Source: Paracentrotus lividus (Eukaryota; Echinodermata; Echinoidea; Camarodonta; Echinidae). Taken from it: DNA of 64,000 bases. The translations under genes were made by a program, and so were the position numbers. Position 1 is the first letter of the stretch. Each line of letters begins with the position of its first letter. Below are positions 37,801 to 44,030 of this stretch, piece after piece. The stretch covers positions 27,770,907-27,834,906 of the forward strand of contig CALNVZ010003433.1 of NCBI GenBank assembly GCA_940671915.1. Direction: 5' to 3'. The notes beneath the pieces were generated by a model, which worked only from the letters and a program-made list of their open reading frames with translations, did no database searches and was not told where the DNA came from.

Positions 37801-38073
37801 GTTCAATCTGTATAATTATGGATCAAAATTTTTGTCTGACTTTATTTTTGTTAATATATCAAGACATCTGACACACTAAGGGATAAAAATTCTTTCTTTA
37901 TAAATCCTCCATTGAAGTAAAATAACATACATAAACTTACTCTCATATTCTATGCCATAGTCTCCATACCGTAGATTCCAATAGTCCGGTCCATACCATG
38001 TAGCGTCGGTGAAAGACAAGGACAGAACCAAGATGAATAATGCACATGTTGATGATAAGCCCATCTTCATCAT
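1786..38073 (-). CDS. Multi-exon extracellular leucine-rich-repeat protein (3' end off the window)
   Basis: Overall span of a 28-exon gene; exons are listed separately. Joined exons give about 2,738 coding nt (about 912 residues): signal peptide, a Cys-containing N-terminal cap and about 34 LRRs of the form LxLxxNxIxxLxxxxFxxLxxL. All internal junctions are GT-AG. Exon 1 ends in phase 1 and all later exons in phase 2, so reading frame and hydrophobic pattern join without a stop. At least eight N-glycosylation sequons (QNLT twice, SNLT, GNLT, TNIT, SNVT, TNHS, VNKT) fit an extracellular location. One LRR per phase-2 exon resembles the ectodomain gene structure of LGR-type receptors, but no transmembrane, LRRCT, Ig or TIR part is reached, so receptor, Slit-like, LRR-only and immune roles all stay open. 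The exon structure is strongly supported; function is unknown. Confidence 0.92.
2127..2159 (-). pseudogene. Truncated duplicate of an LRR exon (possible 33-nt microexon)
   Basis: AFTSLISSYC followed by gtaagt matches the end of exon 27 (AFTALTSTQY) in sequence and splice donor, but the upstream half is replaced by unrelated AT-rich DNA and then, 59 bp away, the transposon end at 2219. A cttccag acceptor with a TACTAAT branch-site match stands just upstream, so the remnant could still splice as a phase 2-2 exon of 33 nt, adding 11 residues. Whether it is used is unknown. Confidence 0.5.
2250..4465. repeat. About 150-bp tandem satellite, 11 copies, with AGGTCA repeats
   Basis: The marker TAGTGCTATCACATAA recurs near 2257, 2410, 2556, 3338, 3492, 3645, 3800, 3953, 4100, 4245 and 4391, a spacing of about 145-155 bp apart from the block displaced by the nested MITE. 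Each unit holds GAATCGAAATCGGATGAAAA, a CAAAGGTCAAAGGTCAAA tract and AGGAGTAGCATTTTGTAGCC. Copies differ by substitutions and many one-base indels. Confidence 0.9.
2634..3256. mobile_element. hAT-like MITE nested in the satellite
   Basis: A 623-bp foldback with ends TAGGGTTGGGC and GCCACCCCTA, flanked by a direct repeat GTACAAT (2627-2633 and 3257-3263) that matches the interrupted satellite unit. The long imperfect inverted arms share CAAACAAGTTGTTTCTATAG and CTAAAGTGCAAAAAACCAAA. The TIR resembles the hAT form CAGGGGTGG; the 7-bp duplication is close to the usual 8 bp. Confidence 0.8.
4577..4717 (-). CDS. LRR gene exon 27 (two LRRs)
   Basis: 141 nt: FLTNNKLTTFPAAALSTQFM, then LDLSDNLISAVPSSAFTALT. 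Its donor (gtaagt) lies only 16 bp from the right end of the 2.3-kb transposon. The last 50 bp are similar to the broken exon at 2127-2159. Confidence 0.92.
5429..5497 (-). CDS. LRR gene exon 26
   Basis: 69 nt LRR: YLQNNLISSLPTNVFEDVSA. Donor gtgagt, acceptor tttgtag. Confidence 0.93.
5560..5695. other. Intronic sequence without clear feature
   Basis: Slightly higher-GC stretch in intron 25 (between exons 25 and 26). A short frame with acceptor- and donor-like ends was considered and not accepted as an exon. The rest of this intron, 5700-6366, is AT-rich with nothing recognisable. Confidence 0.4.
6367..6438 (-). CDS. LRR gene exon 25
   Basis: 72 nt LRR: YLQDNVIDTIEGKMFGGTSS. Donor gtaagt, acceptor gtgtag. 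Confidence 0.94.
6769..6840 (-). CDS. LRR gene exon 24
   Basis: 72 nt LRR: YLNNNQISFIGDEAFYDVTG. Donor gtaagt, acceptor tttcag. Confidence 0.94.
7703..7774 (-). CDS. LRR gene exon 23
   Basis: 72 nt LRR: VLSDMQLTSLPTHVFSGLSV. The usual Asn is Met (SDMQL). Donor gtaagt, acceptor ccacag. Confidence 0.92.
8065..8525 (+). mobile_element. CR1/L2-type LINE, 3' fragment
   Basis: The plus strand encodes the ORF2 C-terminus typical of CR1/L2-like elements: TPLLRELHWL, then after frameshifts GDRAFVLAAPKLWNSLPLDI and FKSELKTYLFS with a stop near 8415. The following 3'UTR ends in a hairpin (GCGCAGCTGAATATATCCAT ... AGCTGCGC) and ATGTTATGT repeats, as in this group. Heavily 5'-truncated and inactive. Antisense to the host gene, in the intron between exons 22 and 23. 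Confidence 0.82.
8732..8809 (-). CDS. LRR gene exon 22
   Basis: 78 nt: TIFTIANNPLKHLETESFLD, followed by TSARD. It has the LxxNxLxxLxxxxF pattern, acceptor ttctag and donor gtgagt, and is in phase with exons 21 and 23. Confidence 0.88.
9287..9349 (-). CDS. LRR gene exon 21
   Basis: 63 nt, the shortest of the well-formed LRR exons: YLDSNDINTIETRAFEGVSS. Donor gtatgt, acceptor ttacag. Confidence 0.9.
9913..9981 (-). CDS. LRR gene exon 20
   Basis: 69 nt LRR: YFTNNRITAVKTRAFWNFVA. Donor gtgagt, acceptor ttttag. Confidence 0.92.
10082..10500. repeat. Interspersed repeat built of TTGGTCTAAT-like motifs
   Basis: The left part repeats variants of ACCATTTTGTCTAAT about every 20 bp (10093-10300). 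The right part holds the complementary motif AGACCAAGT/AGACCAA (near 10348, 10430, 10472). This gives an overall inverted organisation of about 420 bp, probably a non-autonomous element. Confidence 0.55.
10839..11054 (-). CDS. LRR gene exon 19 (three LRRs)
   Basis: 216 nt, exactly 3 x 72: DLSNNKIGRLLVTHFEDCPL, then LLNDNEIAYIEDGTFAHVTS, then YLQNNELTDLPMGGDFVNKT. The longest exon of the gene, consistent with loss of two introns. Acceptor ttctag, donor gtaagt. Confidence 0.95.
11400..11560. repeat. ATT/GTT-rich trinucleotide tract
   Basis: Degenerate (ATT)n, (GTT)n and (GTC)n runs in the intron between exons 18 and 19. Confidence 0.7.
11651..11794 (-). CDS. LRR gene exon 18 (two LRRs)
   Basis: 144 nt: SLSSNEFHFLHENMFTNHSQ, then YLSGNNIDKIPETAFDGCTS. 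Two canonical 24-residue repeats. Confidence 0.95.
11920..12704. repeat. Minisatellite derived from the exon 17 splice-donor region
   Basis: About 20 degenerate copies of a 33-35-bp unit close to GGCTACTTACAAAGTTCTTA + TGTCATCTGGAAA, running up to the true exon 17 end, where the same words appear (GGCTACTTAC, then GTTATGTCATCTGGAAATGC). Read on the transcribed strand, each unit has exon-like CCAGATGACATAAG and a gtaagtagcc donor. The array is interrupted by a small foldback. Confidence 0.85.
12157..12337. mobile_element. Small foldback MITE inside the minisatellite
   Basis: 181 bp, ends GTGCCCTGTAACACAAAGAC and its exact complement GTCTTTGTGTTACAGGGCAC. Homology continues inward through (T)TGATAAAAAGTTA. 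It splits a CATCT/GGAA junction of one minisatellite unit. Confidence 0.8.
12705..12842 (-). CDS. LRR gene exon 17 (two LRRs)
   Basis: 138 nt: TLSSNQITFLLDGAFSNVTT, then NLNSNGIISIENGAFPDDIT. Its 3' end and donor (exonic end, then gtaagtagcc) are the apparent seed of the minisatellite that follows in intron 17. Glycosylation site SNVT. Confidence 0.94.
12925..14045 (-). mobile_element. LINE ORF2 3' fragment, split by a SINE
   Basis: Minus-strand reading 14045 to 13774 gives ACPVWGRSAHASKIDPSLNS and KPTKVDDLYILIGIAPPLIR, a well-known LINE ORF2 region after the reverse transcriptase. After the SINE, 13380-13018 continues with SWSGKAIMAKWGINTELRPV and CECEEEETMSHVLQCPLLP, a C-terminal CxC...HxxxC motif. 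The element ends in a short untranslated tail with (GAA)n near 12931. Frameshifted and 5'-truncated; fossil. Confidence 0.82.
13389..13773 (-). mobile_element. tRNA-derived SINE
   Basis: On the minus strand the 5' end carries pol III boxes A (TGGCTCAGTCGG) and B (GGGTTGGAGTCCA) in a tRNA-like head, a body of about 250 bp containing TTTGCACGTTAAAGAACCCA, and an (ATA)n-type tail. It is flanked by the 8-bp direct repeat CTTTATTA (13381-13388 and 13774-13781). Family not named. Confidence 0.85.
14731..14808 (-). CDS. LRR gene exon 16
   Basis: 78 nt LRR: YLDSNNFNYVPEALQYQERL, with two extra residues before the closing LSTL. Donor gtaagt, acceptor catag. Confidence 0.92.
15134..15283 (-). CDS. LRR gene exon 15 (two LRRs)
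   Basis: 150 nt: YLDSNAIAGLNEGDLCEMPY, then LELQSNDLDETTLDPHTF. There are two Cys (LCEM, FDCL), one per repeat. Donor gtgagt, acceptor gacag. Confidence 0.92.
15434..15845. repeat. 216-bp tandem duplication
   Basis: Two head-to-tail copies (15434-15649, 15650-15845) share AAGGAGCRTGAAAGTG, GGGTTCAGTGATGCGTG, GATGAGTTGCACTTTCCA and TTCATAATCATCA. No coding content is evident. Confidence 0.85.
16044..16109. repeat. Short GC-rich hairpin
   Basis: Inverted arms ACCGAAAACATGATGCCTCC and GGCGGAAGCATAATAAAAAC (then ATGTTCGGT) around CACCACCTTCGGTG. Likely a tiny foldback element; a structured RNA cannot be excluded. Confidence 0.55.
16211..16345 (-). CDS. LRR gene exon 14 (irregular double unit)
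   Basis: 135 nt, reading HADSNSFTNITFYSDDAYDA and then EIYLRLLDSHVPFSHLPNV. LRR periodicity is weak in the first unit. The splice sites (tctcag, gtaagt) and the phase-2 frame agree with the neighbours. Confidence 0.85.
16719..16796 (-). CDS. LRR gene exon 13
   Basis: 78 nt LRR with a 2-residue insertion: FISDNRLANFPHAALSRETY. Donor gtgagt, acceptor gtatag. Confidence 0.9.
17245..17331 (-). CDS. LRR gene exon 12
   Basis: 87 nt, the longest single-repeat exon. It starts CLHSQKAGFEMTTISHDAFL; the second half ISHDAFLGISGNLTTL is good LRR, while the first half is extended and carries a Cys. Its donor is gtatgt, one of only two non-gtaag/gtgag donors. Confidence 0.88.
17975..18046 (-). CDS. LRR gene exon 11
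   Basis: 72 nt, close to consensus: DLNNNMLTSLGSNSFTNLLS. Donor gtaagt, acceptor atgcag. Confidence 0.93.
18223..18935. mobile_element. Harbinger-like MITE (713 bp)
   Basis: Ends GGCCCATATTCTGATAGC and exact complement, flanked by the 3-bp direct repeat TCA (18220-18222, 18936-18938). The inside is rich in palindromic TTAACCCTGGGTTAA copies in both arms. The TIR start GG(G)CC and 3-bp duplication fit PIF/Harbinger. No transposase. Confidence 0.8.
19531..19602 (-). CDS. LRR gene exon 10
   Basis: 72 nt LRR: ELHQNLLSSIQPKMFDDMTY. Donor gtgagt, acceptor tttcag. Confidence 0.92.
19951..20022 (-). CDS. LRR gene exon 9
   Basis: 72 nt, near-consensus LRR: NLSNNDITYLAPRALTQLKQ. Donor gtaagt, acceptor aaatag. 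Confidence 0.93.
20314..21719. mobile_element. TTAA-target foldback element (1.4 kb)
   Basis: CCCTAATC ... GATTAGGG flanked by TTAA on both sides. Long imperfect inverted arms share ATGCTAATTTATGCATG, TCATACTTTT and TTTCTTATGTATTTTA. C and G homopolymers (20376, 21040, 21666) lie subterminally. No long ORF. Target choice fits piggyBac or Kolobok. Confidence 0.78.
21843..21992 (-). CDS. LRR gene exon 8 (two LRRs)
   Basis: 150 nt encoding two consecutive LRRs: GLSMNQMTSFPSDSLKSM and then LSVDDNKITSISKRNLEVL, with a glycosylation site SNLT between. The ancestral intron between repeats is missing. Confidence 0.92.
22243..22505. mobile_element. Harbinger-like MITE (263 bp)
   Basis: The left end (T)GCCCGAATTCACAAAGG and right end CCTTTGTGAATTCGGGCC are inverted, with TTA direct repeats at 22240-22242 and 22506-22508. 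The interior has many TGGATCCACGG-type palindromes. Confidence 0.82.
22583..22651 (-). CDS. LRR gene exon 7
   Basis: 69 nt, one LRR: SVMENNIDWVPPGLFSGTNI, with a good LxxNxIxxVPxxLF pattern. Acceptor atacag, donor gtaagt. Confidence 0.9.
23303..23380 (-). CDS. LRR gene exon 6
   Basis: 78 nt, LRR with a 2-residue insertion; core VTRNQIYFDV and end FPASLKQ. Acceptor attacag, donor gtaagt. Confidence 0.85.
23420..25780. repeat. Giant minisatellite, about 20-bp unit, 2.3 kb
   Basis: More than 100 degenerate copies of ACACCCTCCCACTTTCAGC with variants (TTTTAGCAG, CTTACATCA, CTACTTTCATC). It is pyrimidine-rich on the plus strand, so the pre-mRNA of the LRR gene carries a long G/A-rich tract. It fills the intron between exons 5 and 6. 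The long plus-strand reading frame here is a repeat artefact. Confidence 0.95.
25798..25863 (-). CDS. LRR gene exon 5
   Basis: 66 nt, degenerate LRR (TIHDTPITTFPDVSTCSSLEK) with one Cys. It sits directly beside the giant minisatellite in intron 5. Acceptor tctcag, donor gtaagt. Confidence 0.85.
26245..27580. mobile_element. Candidate TIR element, CpG-richer insert in intron 4
   Basis: Similar inverted segments near 26250 (ACTAGTGTACTCT, then GTGACGTCACG) and 27575 (GTGACGTCGACGGAGAGAAC, then ACTAGT). Between them, sequence around 26950-27110 is unusually GC/CpG-rich for the window, and a good minus-strand donor (CTCGAG, then gtaagtaag) lies near 26849. It may be an element with its own promoter or an alternative first exon. 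Confidence 0.35.
27910..27981 (-). CDS. LRR gene exon 4
   Basis: 72 nt, one 24-residue LRR with the second-half signature VAADTFQNLTKLTSL. The Asn of the first half is replaced (LGGSLERV). Donor gtaagt, acceptor ctctag. Confidence 0.85.
28625..28690 (-). CDS. LRR gene exon 3
   Basis: 66 nt, one short LRR: YVKNYNFQNLTADTFSKEVTE. The Asn of the LxxN position is kept (KNYNF) and an N-glycosylation site NLT is present. Acceptor tcacag, donor gtaagt. Confidence 0.85.
29056..29209 (-). CDS. LRR gene exon 2: N-terminal cap (LRRNT-like)
   Basis: 154 nt, entered in phase 1 and left in phase 2. It encodes a Gly/Ser-rich stretch and then GCTIDENELTIDCSS, two Cys spaced like the end of an LRR N-terminal cap, although the usual four-Cys LRRNT pattern is not complete. 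It lies about 8.7 kb from exon 1 and only 366 bp from exon 3. Confidence 0.85.
29466..29580 (+). promoter_or_regulatory. Promoter-like block with duplicated NRF1-like sites
   Basis: A tandem 29-bp duplication: TGCGCACGCGCAGTACGTCA and TGCGCATGTGCAGTCCGTCA, each an NRF1-type palindrome plus an ACGTCA-like half-site. It is followed by CCATAATCCAATAG and, at 29581, ATG in good context with a donor (CGCCAG, then gtaagc) at 29613. Functional status is inferred from motifs only. Confidence 0.35.
32908..33229. mobile_element. TA-target MITE with CACTGTAAAAAA ends
   Basis: 322 bp; inverted ends CACTGTAAAAAAATA and TATTTTTTTTACGGTG flanked by TA. The arms continue with TTTACAGCAA, CTGCTGTCAGCAGAGT and AAACAGTTT. 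Foldback MITE nested in the 8.2-kb segment. Confidence 0.8.
34010..36010 (+). mobile_element. I/Nimb-type LINE, 3' half with RNase H domain (degenerate)
   Basis: Frame-broken ORF2 remains, in order: IEKWADEKRFRFSK (34100), an IKGLRICLGAFRTSP-like segment (34500), YTAELLAL (35020), LTDSLSML (35100), then AWIPSHTGIKGNEKADKLAK (35213), i.e. the acidic and His motifs of a retroelement RNase H. A C-terminal KHILIEC...FLKEINLFLRL tail ends at the stop near 35709. The 3'UTR contains TTGCACGTTAAAGAACC and ends in (AATC)n near 36000. 5'-truncated just after the reverse-transcriptase core; dead. Confidence 0.85.
36575..36710. repeat. Poly-G tract and TATA dinucleotide run
   Basis: G11 near 36590 and (AT)n at 36685-36710 in otherwise unremarkable intron DNA. 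Confidence 0.7.
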
Positions 38074-38099
38074 CAGATGCTGATCTTAACTGGTATCAT
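37941..38099 (-). CDS. LRR gene exon 1: 5'UTR end, start codon, signal peptide
   Basis: The ATG is at 38073-38071 (further in-frame Mets at residues 2 and 4). MMKMGLSSTCALFILVLSLS is a clear signal peptide with a basic n-region and a hydrophobic core. The mature part begins near TWYGPDYW and is Tyr-rich. A 3' splice-site match ends just right of 38099, giving 26 nt of 5'UTR in this exon and implying an upstream non-coding exon. The donor gtaagt follows 37941, phase 1. Confidence 0.9.
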
Positions 38100-40960
38100 C
38101 TGAAATTATGTTTGATAAAAGAATACATTAGAAGGCTATTTTCTGTTCATTGGAGCATGAAGGGGAATTGTCTTATATGAAGTACGTATGCCTCATAAAT
38201 TGCAGTATTTCTATGTGCAACCGAAGTATACAGCACGTTTGACGGCTTACCAACTTTTGAGTTCCAAAACAGAACAAACCTTTTTATTATTTGCTTTATA
38301 TTTCAACCACTTCAAAAAGCATTATCTCAAAATGGCAAAATGATAACTTTTTTTTTTGCGATGAAACTACATGTAAGTACTATTGTCAATTTCTTTTCAT
38401 CCTAAAATAAATACATGTAAACTACAGTAAACTGGAGCCTCCCTCAATCAGACAAGTACATGTAGTATTCCTGTTGTGGTTGATAAAAAATAAATTGATC
38501 TATTGACTTACATATGTATGTAAGGATGTAGAAATTAAGGACCAAACACATGTATAATCTCCTTGCAATATTTGCTCTACCATTGAACTTGTTACGTGTG
38601 TACACACTTGGAGTAAAATAGCAAGTACATGTACTATAATCTGACACAAAAGTATTACTCACTGTCTAATAGGGCTAGGGTTACATTTTGTAGATGTACA
38701 TAGAGTAAAGGGGTAGATTTTTGGCAGTAGGTACATGTAGTTGTCCGGGGGGGGGGGTAGTTGTCCAGGGAGTAGTTAAATCTAAAATCAAATTCTAGAC
38801 ATCAGTCATACATGTATACATATATGGTAATCTCAAAATTACAGAATTTGCAGTGCTTTTAAAAACAACAGAAAATATTGGGTAAAAAGCTTTCAAAGAA
38901 AGTAAAATTTTAGATCACAATTTTTCACTTTTTCTGCTTAAAATAAATGAACTTACTTGCAGGGTGGACCTCTCAAGTTATAATGTTTCATTACTAATTT
39001 CCTGTCCACAGACATTAAAGCACCTTACCCTCTTGATCCTATTTTTGCTACAAAATAACACTATTTATCTGAATGGCAATATTTTATTTTACCTCCAAAC
39101 TTAATGATTGGAATAGATCCTGCTCTCACGCCCCCCCCCCCCTCCCCAAAAAACATAATGTACTTATTGTGCCAGTCTCTTTGCGAGCTCTCCATAGTAC
39201 ACCTCAGTAGCCCGTAGGGTAGCTTTTCATATTACAGGGTTGATCTGTACAATATTTCTTTTCTCTTCCCCTACATTACATACTATGATTGACTGTTTGC
39301 TCTGGTGATGTCTCCCTAGCTATAATAGACCAAAGGATAAAGATTTAGGTGGGATATTTCTAAGCTCTTTATGTGCTATTTATACAAAAAATACTTCCTA
39401 CATGTATTGATGCTATTTCTATCTTACTTGGCTAGAATTCAAGATTTGATATCCCATAAAAAAAGGATCATAGAATAGCAATAGAATTATTAGCAACCAT
39501 CCTGTGTAACGATTCACAATTCTATTGAAATACAAAAATAAATAAGAGAAGATCTTATCAATACATTATATGACACATTTTTAAATTAAATTTATTTCTT
39601 GAAATTCCTTATGATATATCAACAGAACATACTTCCAACCAGGAAATGATTATGGCAATTAATGCACCAAGTACAATAACAAACATTAAATACTATCTAA
39701 TTTCATCATGTACACCCTATACATAGGTCCATTGTACATAACTTTAAAGAAAACTACACGGGATATGAACTGCTCTCTAATTTCTAAATTATCTCATCTC
39801 ACTCTCTATTGAAGTTAATAATTCAGCATTCAGATGGTATGACAGGAATCAAGCTTTTGTAAGATATCAACTTTAATTTGATTTTGCCTGGTAGAATTTA
39901 GACACGCAATGATAGGTCTCAAACTATTTTGCTTTACTATGGAAGCACTGTAAGATGGTGCTTTCAAAGAGACACCCAACAATACTTTTGTGTCTTCTTC
40001 TTCTTTGTATAAATGGTCGTCTATTTATACCTACTAAAACCCCTCAGGTATAAAACTCACGAACCATTAAGTGGGTATGTAAGCATTTTAGAGGGATTAC
40101 CTACAATGAAACATGCACCATGAATTATACAGGGCCTAACATTTGTCAGGTCCAGACAAATTTCTGGCCTCAGGGCTACAAAAAAATTAAAACTTCATTC
40201 AATCAATTAAAGTTAAATGTCCAAAAATTATTCATGTCGAATGGGTTATTGGTATTACACATTTATTCTTACATATGTACATGTTGTACCTAAATTTGCC
40301 TAAAATTTGACTGGACCTTTGAAATCCCAGGTTATTGGTAAATAGTTCAGCCAGAGCATTAAATCAGATTTCAAAGAAAAAATACTTAGTACTTTTGGGG
40401 TTTCTCCTAAATATGAACAACACATTTAACTGTCTTAAAATACAAACCCCCGCAGTCATACTTTTAGGTGCTTAAAATAACTATTAAGCTGGGTTTATAA
40501 CAAGATGTATTATGCTGGAAATGGTATTTACTAAGTTGTTATAATCTCTTGAAAAGACTTGCCAAGAACATGAGTGCATGTATTCAGCCTAAACCTATTG
40601 AGACATGCTGTTTTTTTCTAATTGTTTCATGGTAAAAACAGTTCATGAATGTGCCTCGTACAAGTCTGATACGATTGATTTTGTAAACAAATACTCAAAT
40701 GTGTACAAATGTACACTTTTTTTCAGAATAAAATGGAGCAGGCACAACCACAGCCTGAAGGGTTTTTTCCTCAATCCCAAGATACATGTACATGTACATT
40801 ATGATCTCTGGAACCTACACCATTGGTTAAAAACTGGGTAAATGAAAATTATGTTTAAATATTAAATCTTTTTTGTCATTACACAGAGGATAAAGATATT
40901 AAACTATTCATAAGCCTACATGTACATGTACATCTTAATCATAATGGGTTAAATATATAT
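38100..40960. other. AT-rich non-coding stretch upstream of exon 1
   Basis: Several ACATGTAC palindromes, a G10 run at 38747 and a C12 run at 39130. No ORF, splice pair or repeat that I can support. Confidence 0.5.
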
Positions 40961-40969
40961 CCTCCTCAA

Positions 40970-40979
40970 TCTCTCTCTC

Positions 40980-41014
<35 letters not shown>
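40970..41014. repeat. (CT)n microsatellite
   Basis: Near-pure CT dinucleotides. Confidence 0.95.
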
Positions 41015-41017
<3 letters not shown>

Positions 41018-41046
41018 GCTCTCTGACTTTATATTACTTAATTTAA

Positions 41047-41512
41047 AGGTATTGTCATCCTTTTGCAGGCAAAAAATATTAAATTTCTAGTTTTAGAAAG
41101 ATATATAGTAGTATACCAATGACTATATCTTCACAACATGTTCAAATTCAAATGAGTATGTTTGTCATTATATTGCGATTATCAAAATTCATTCCTATTT
41201 TTTTCGACCTCGAAAAATATACCGTACGGTGCGAACGCTGAGCGTTAGCGCAGAGAATAATGCACGCTGATGCGCCGTGTGTATATTGCTGTGTGTGGTC
41301 CGTGCTTCACGCGCTGTAATATCAACGATGTTGATGGAGAGCTGGTCAAGTTTGGTAGTCAGATTTTCGTTTCATATAATTACTGATCTACATGTATGCA
41401 ACCTATGAGAGTAAGATTGAATAGACAGTATACATGTAGGTTGATCATATTCTAAAGTTATGCCAAGTTGCAAATTAGTTTTCGCAATTTGCGAAAAAGG
41501 ATGACACTACCT
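41047..41512. mobile_element. TTAA-target MITE (466 bp)
   Basis: TIRs AGGTATTGTCATCC and GGATGACACTACCT (one mismatch) immediately inside TTAA at 41043-41046 and 41513-41516. A CpG-rich centre (41215-41330) differs from the AT-rich flanks. Confidence 0.78.
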
Positions 41513-41885
41513 TTAAACTGGTACAGTAAAATGAAATTGTAGCTGAAGATTTTTTTTTTGGGGGGGGGGGTAAATATCACAAATATTGTTTTGTTCATCT
41601 CTGAGGGAAACATCAGTAAAATGAAGAGGGCCCAAAATGGTTTAGGCTCTCCCCAACACACTCTTCAGAATTTCTGGGCAAGGTGCTAAATAAATGTGTT
41701 ACATGTACGAGAACAAGTTTATATTTATTCAGTGCTTCAGCCACTTGAATACTAAAGCTTGTGAACAAATAGGGTATGGTATACTAAACCATTCTGTTCA
41801 CAATATACAGGTGCAAACAAGTGAAAGCAAAGAAAGAGCTCCTTAATGAAACTTGCTGAAGGACAAGAGAAATTAATTTTGTCAT

Positions 41886-42781
41886 TAGGGGAGACGGGGG
41901 ACAATTGTAACACTTTTTTCCAAATTTGACTTATCAACTTATTATAAAACTAAATACTTGCTTAAAACCAAGTAAAACGAAATTTGGATATCTTAGCTCG
42001 ATATATGAATAGGTTTGGGTTAAGTAAAAACTATTTATTTTGAAGCTATTATCATTTCAAAACACGAGGTCGAGTGTTACAATTGCCCCTAAACCAGGGG
42101 CAATTGTAACACGCTATGGGGCATTGTTAAACAATTGTAACACATGAAATTGTAACATTTTGCTTTTCTTTATCAAAGCTATGCACTTGACAGATCCAAG
42201 ATTTAAACAACATTAACCACATATAAGCTTATTATTATAAAACATGACAATGCTTGACTCAAGTTGCATTATATTTTCCACATGTTATATACATGGCATG
42301 GGATTATTACAGAAGTTTACATGTTCTGTACGGGCAATGACAGCGCACTGAATTGTCCCGGGGCTAGGTACGGGGCAAAAGTATTTCCTAAACGGCATTG
42401 TTACTATTGCCCCTGTGGTGAGCGACCATATTTGGAGAGATATTTTTTCTATCTTAGCTTAGGTATTCATCGTTGAAACGTTAGCAAAATATGGCCTAAG
42501 AACATAATTTCTAAATATGACAGTCGTAGCTCATCCACATATTTGTCCAGAAGAAAAACAATGGGTAATGTGAAATATTACTTTCCTACTCAAAAAACGA
42601 TTTTTCTGCTGTAGAAAGTTCCACGAACCGTTAAATCTGCTAATACAATGTACTCACACAGCATGTGGAGCGATGAAATGCGCATGCTCTGTACAAATTT
42701 CAAGTTTGTAGCGTGTTTCTGCTATGAATAGGAGCCCCTGTTACAATTGCTCCGTGTTACAATTGTCCCCGGTCTCCCCTA
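41886..42781. mobile_element. TIR element with GGGGACAATTGTAACAC ends
   Basis: Left TAGGGGAGACGGGGGACAAT, right complement ATTGTCCCCGGTCTCCCCTA, then further inward TTGTAACAC repeated several times in both orientations (41907, 42075, 42106, 42140, 42740, 42757). A non-autonomous DNA transposon of about 0.9 kb. Confidence 0.78.
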
Positions 42782-43157
42782 CTATGTTAGAATCTTTGAA
42801 GAATCTGTTACAAGTATGAGAATGTGTTTATATTTATTCAGTGCTTAAACAGCACTGAGTACTAAAGCTTATTACCAAATACTGCATCATTATACTTACA
42901 TGTAACTATTGTGTTCATAGTAGACAGGTGCAAATAAGTGAAAGTAACACTAAGTACATTAATAATACTACCCTGGGCAGGATATCTAGAATAAAGCTTC
43001 AATTTAGGCTGAACAAAAAGTGCATCAAGTGGGCAAGTCATTAGTGAGTTACATGTACCTAAGGTGTGACAGAGCAGTACATAAATTGAAAAAAGTAAAA
43101 AATAACTTCCAGGCAGCTGGTTCTGGGGTTAGTAAATTGTAGGGATGTGCATCTAAT

Positions 43158-43437
43158 GGTGGTATCTCACTCCGCGACGGAAAAGAAAATATAGTCTCTG
43201 CGACAGATAAAAATTATTAGAGACGTCTGTGATACTTTATTTCGTCTCTGCGACGTCTCCGCGACAATTTTTAAAAGCCGTCTCAAAGCCGTTTCAAAGA
43301 ACCATCTCAAAGTAGTTCATGCGATTCCCGCAACTCGTGAAACGTCGCGGGGACTGAGGAGACGTCTCCGCAACAAGTTTCAAAACCGACTCAAAGTAGT
43401 CAAAGTAGTTTCCGCAAAGTAAGATATCAACATAACC
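43158..43437. mobile_element. Candidate short TIR element rich in GTCTC/GCGAC
   Basis: The left GGTATCTCACTCCGCGAC is approximately inverted at the right (TTTCCGCAAAGTAAGATATC). The interior repeats GACGTCTCCGC and CTCAAAG motifs. Confidence 0.45.
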
Positions 43438-43899
43438 GGTCATGGTAGGGCACACAGGCAATAAGAAGCAATAGGATTGACAGAGAAGAAACTGAAGGAG
43501 ATCTTTAAAGGTCAATAAGGATTAGCCTAAGACCTGTTGTGCACTGTGACTGTGTGAGGTTTTGTTTTTTATTCTGTGGACCTTTCTACTTTAATAAATC
43601 TTCCTAAAACACAGTAATAATTTGAAAGCTAACAATTCTTTTTTTTTTGTTAACCTTTCCGACTGTACAGTAAATTCCCTTTACAGGTACAATGTACATG
43701 TAATACCGCGGATAGGTTGGGACTATTAAACTGCACAAGAATGGAAAACTTGCTGTTGTCTGTATCCATGCAACAACGTTCAAAGGCACCCTTGTATGTT
43801 GACTTACTCCATGCCCCAAATCAATCATTAACTATATCGCAGTCATACAGCCAAACTGATTTCCAACTACAATGGTACATCTAGGGCGATGGGTAAAAG

Positions 43900-44030
43900 G
43901 GGCATATACCCCCCCCCCCACCTCCATTTTTCTAGTTACATGTAAGTCCTTGATTAAACGTATGTACTGTAGACTACATGTTAATAAGGAAAATGCCCTC
44001 TGCCCTCCCCCCCCCTCTCATTTTCATAGA
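43900..44030. other. Two poly-C tracts
   Basis: C runs at 43910-43918 and 44007-44014 in non-coding sequence; the 42782-44904 interval otherwise shows nothing recognisable. Confidence 0.6.
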
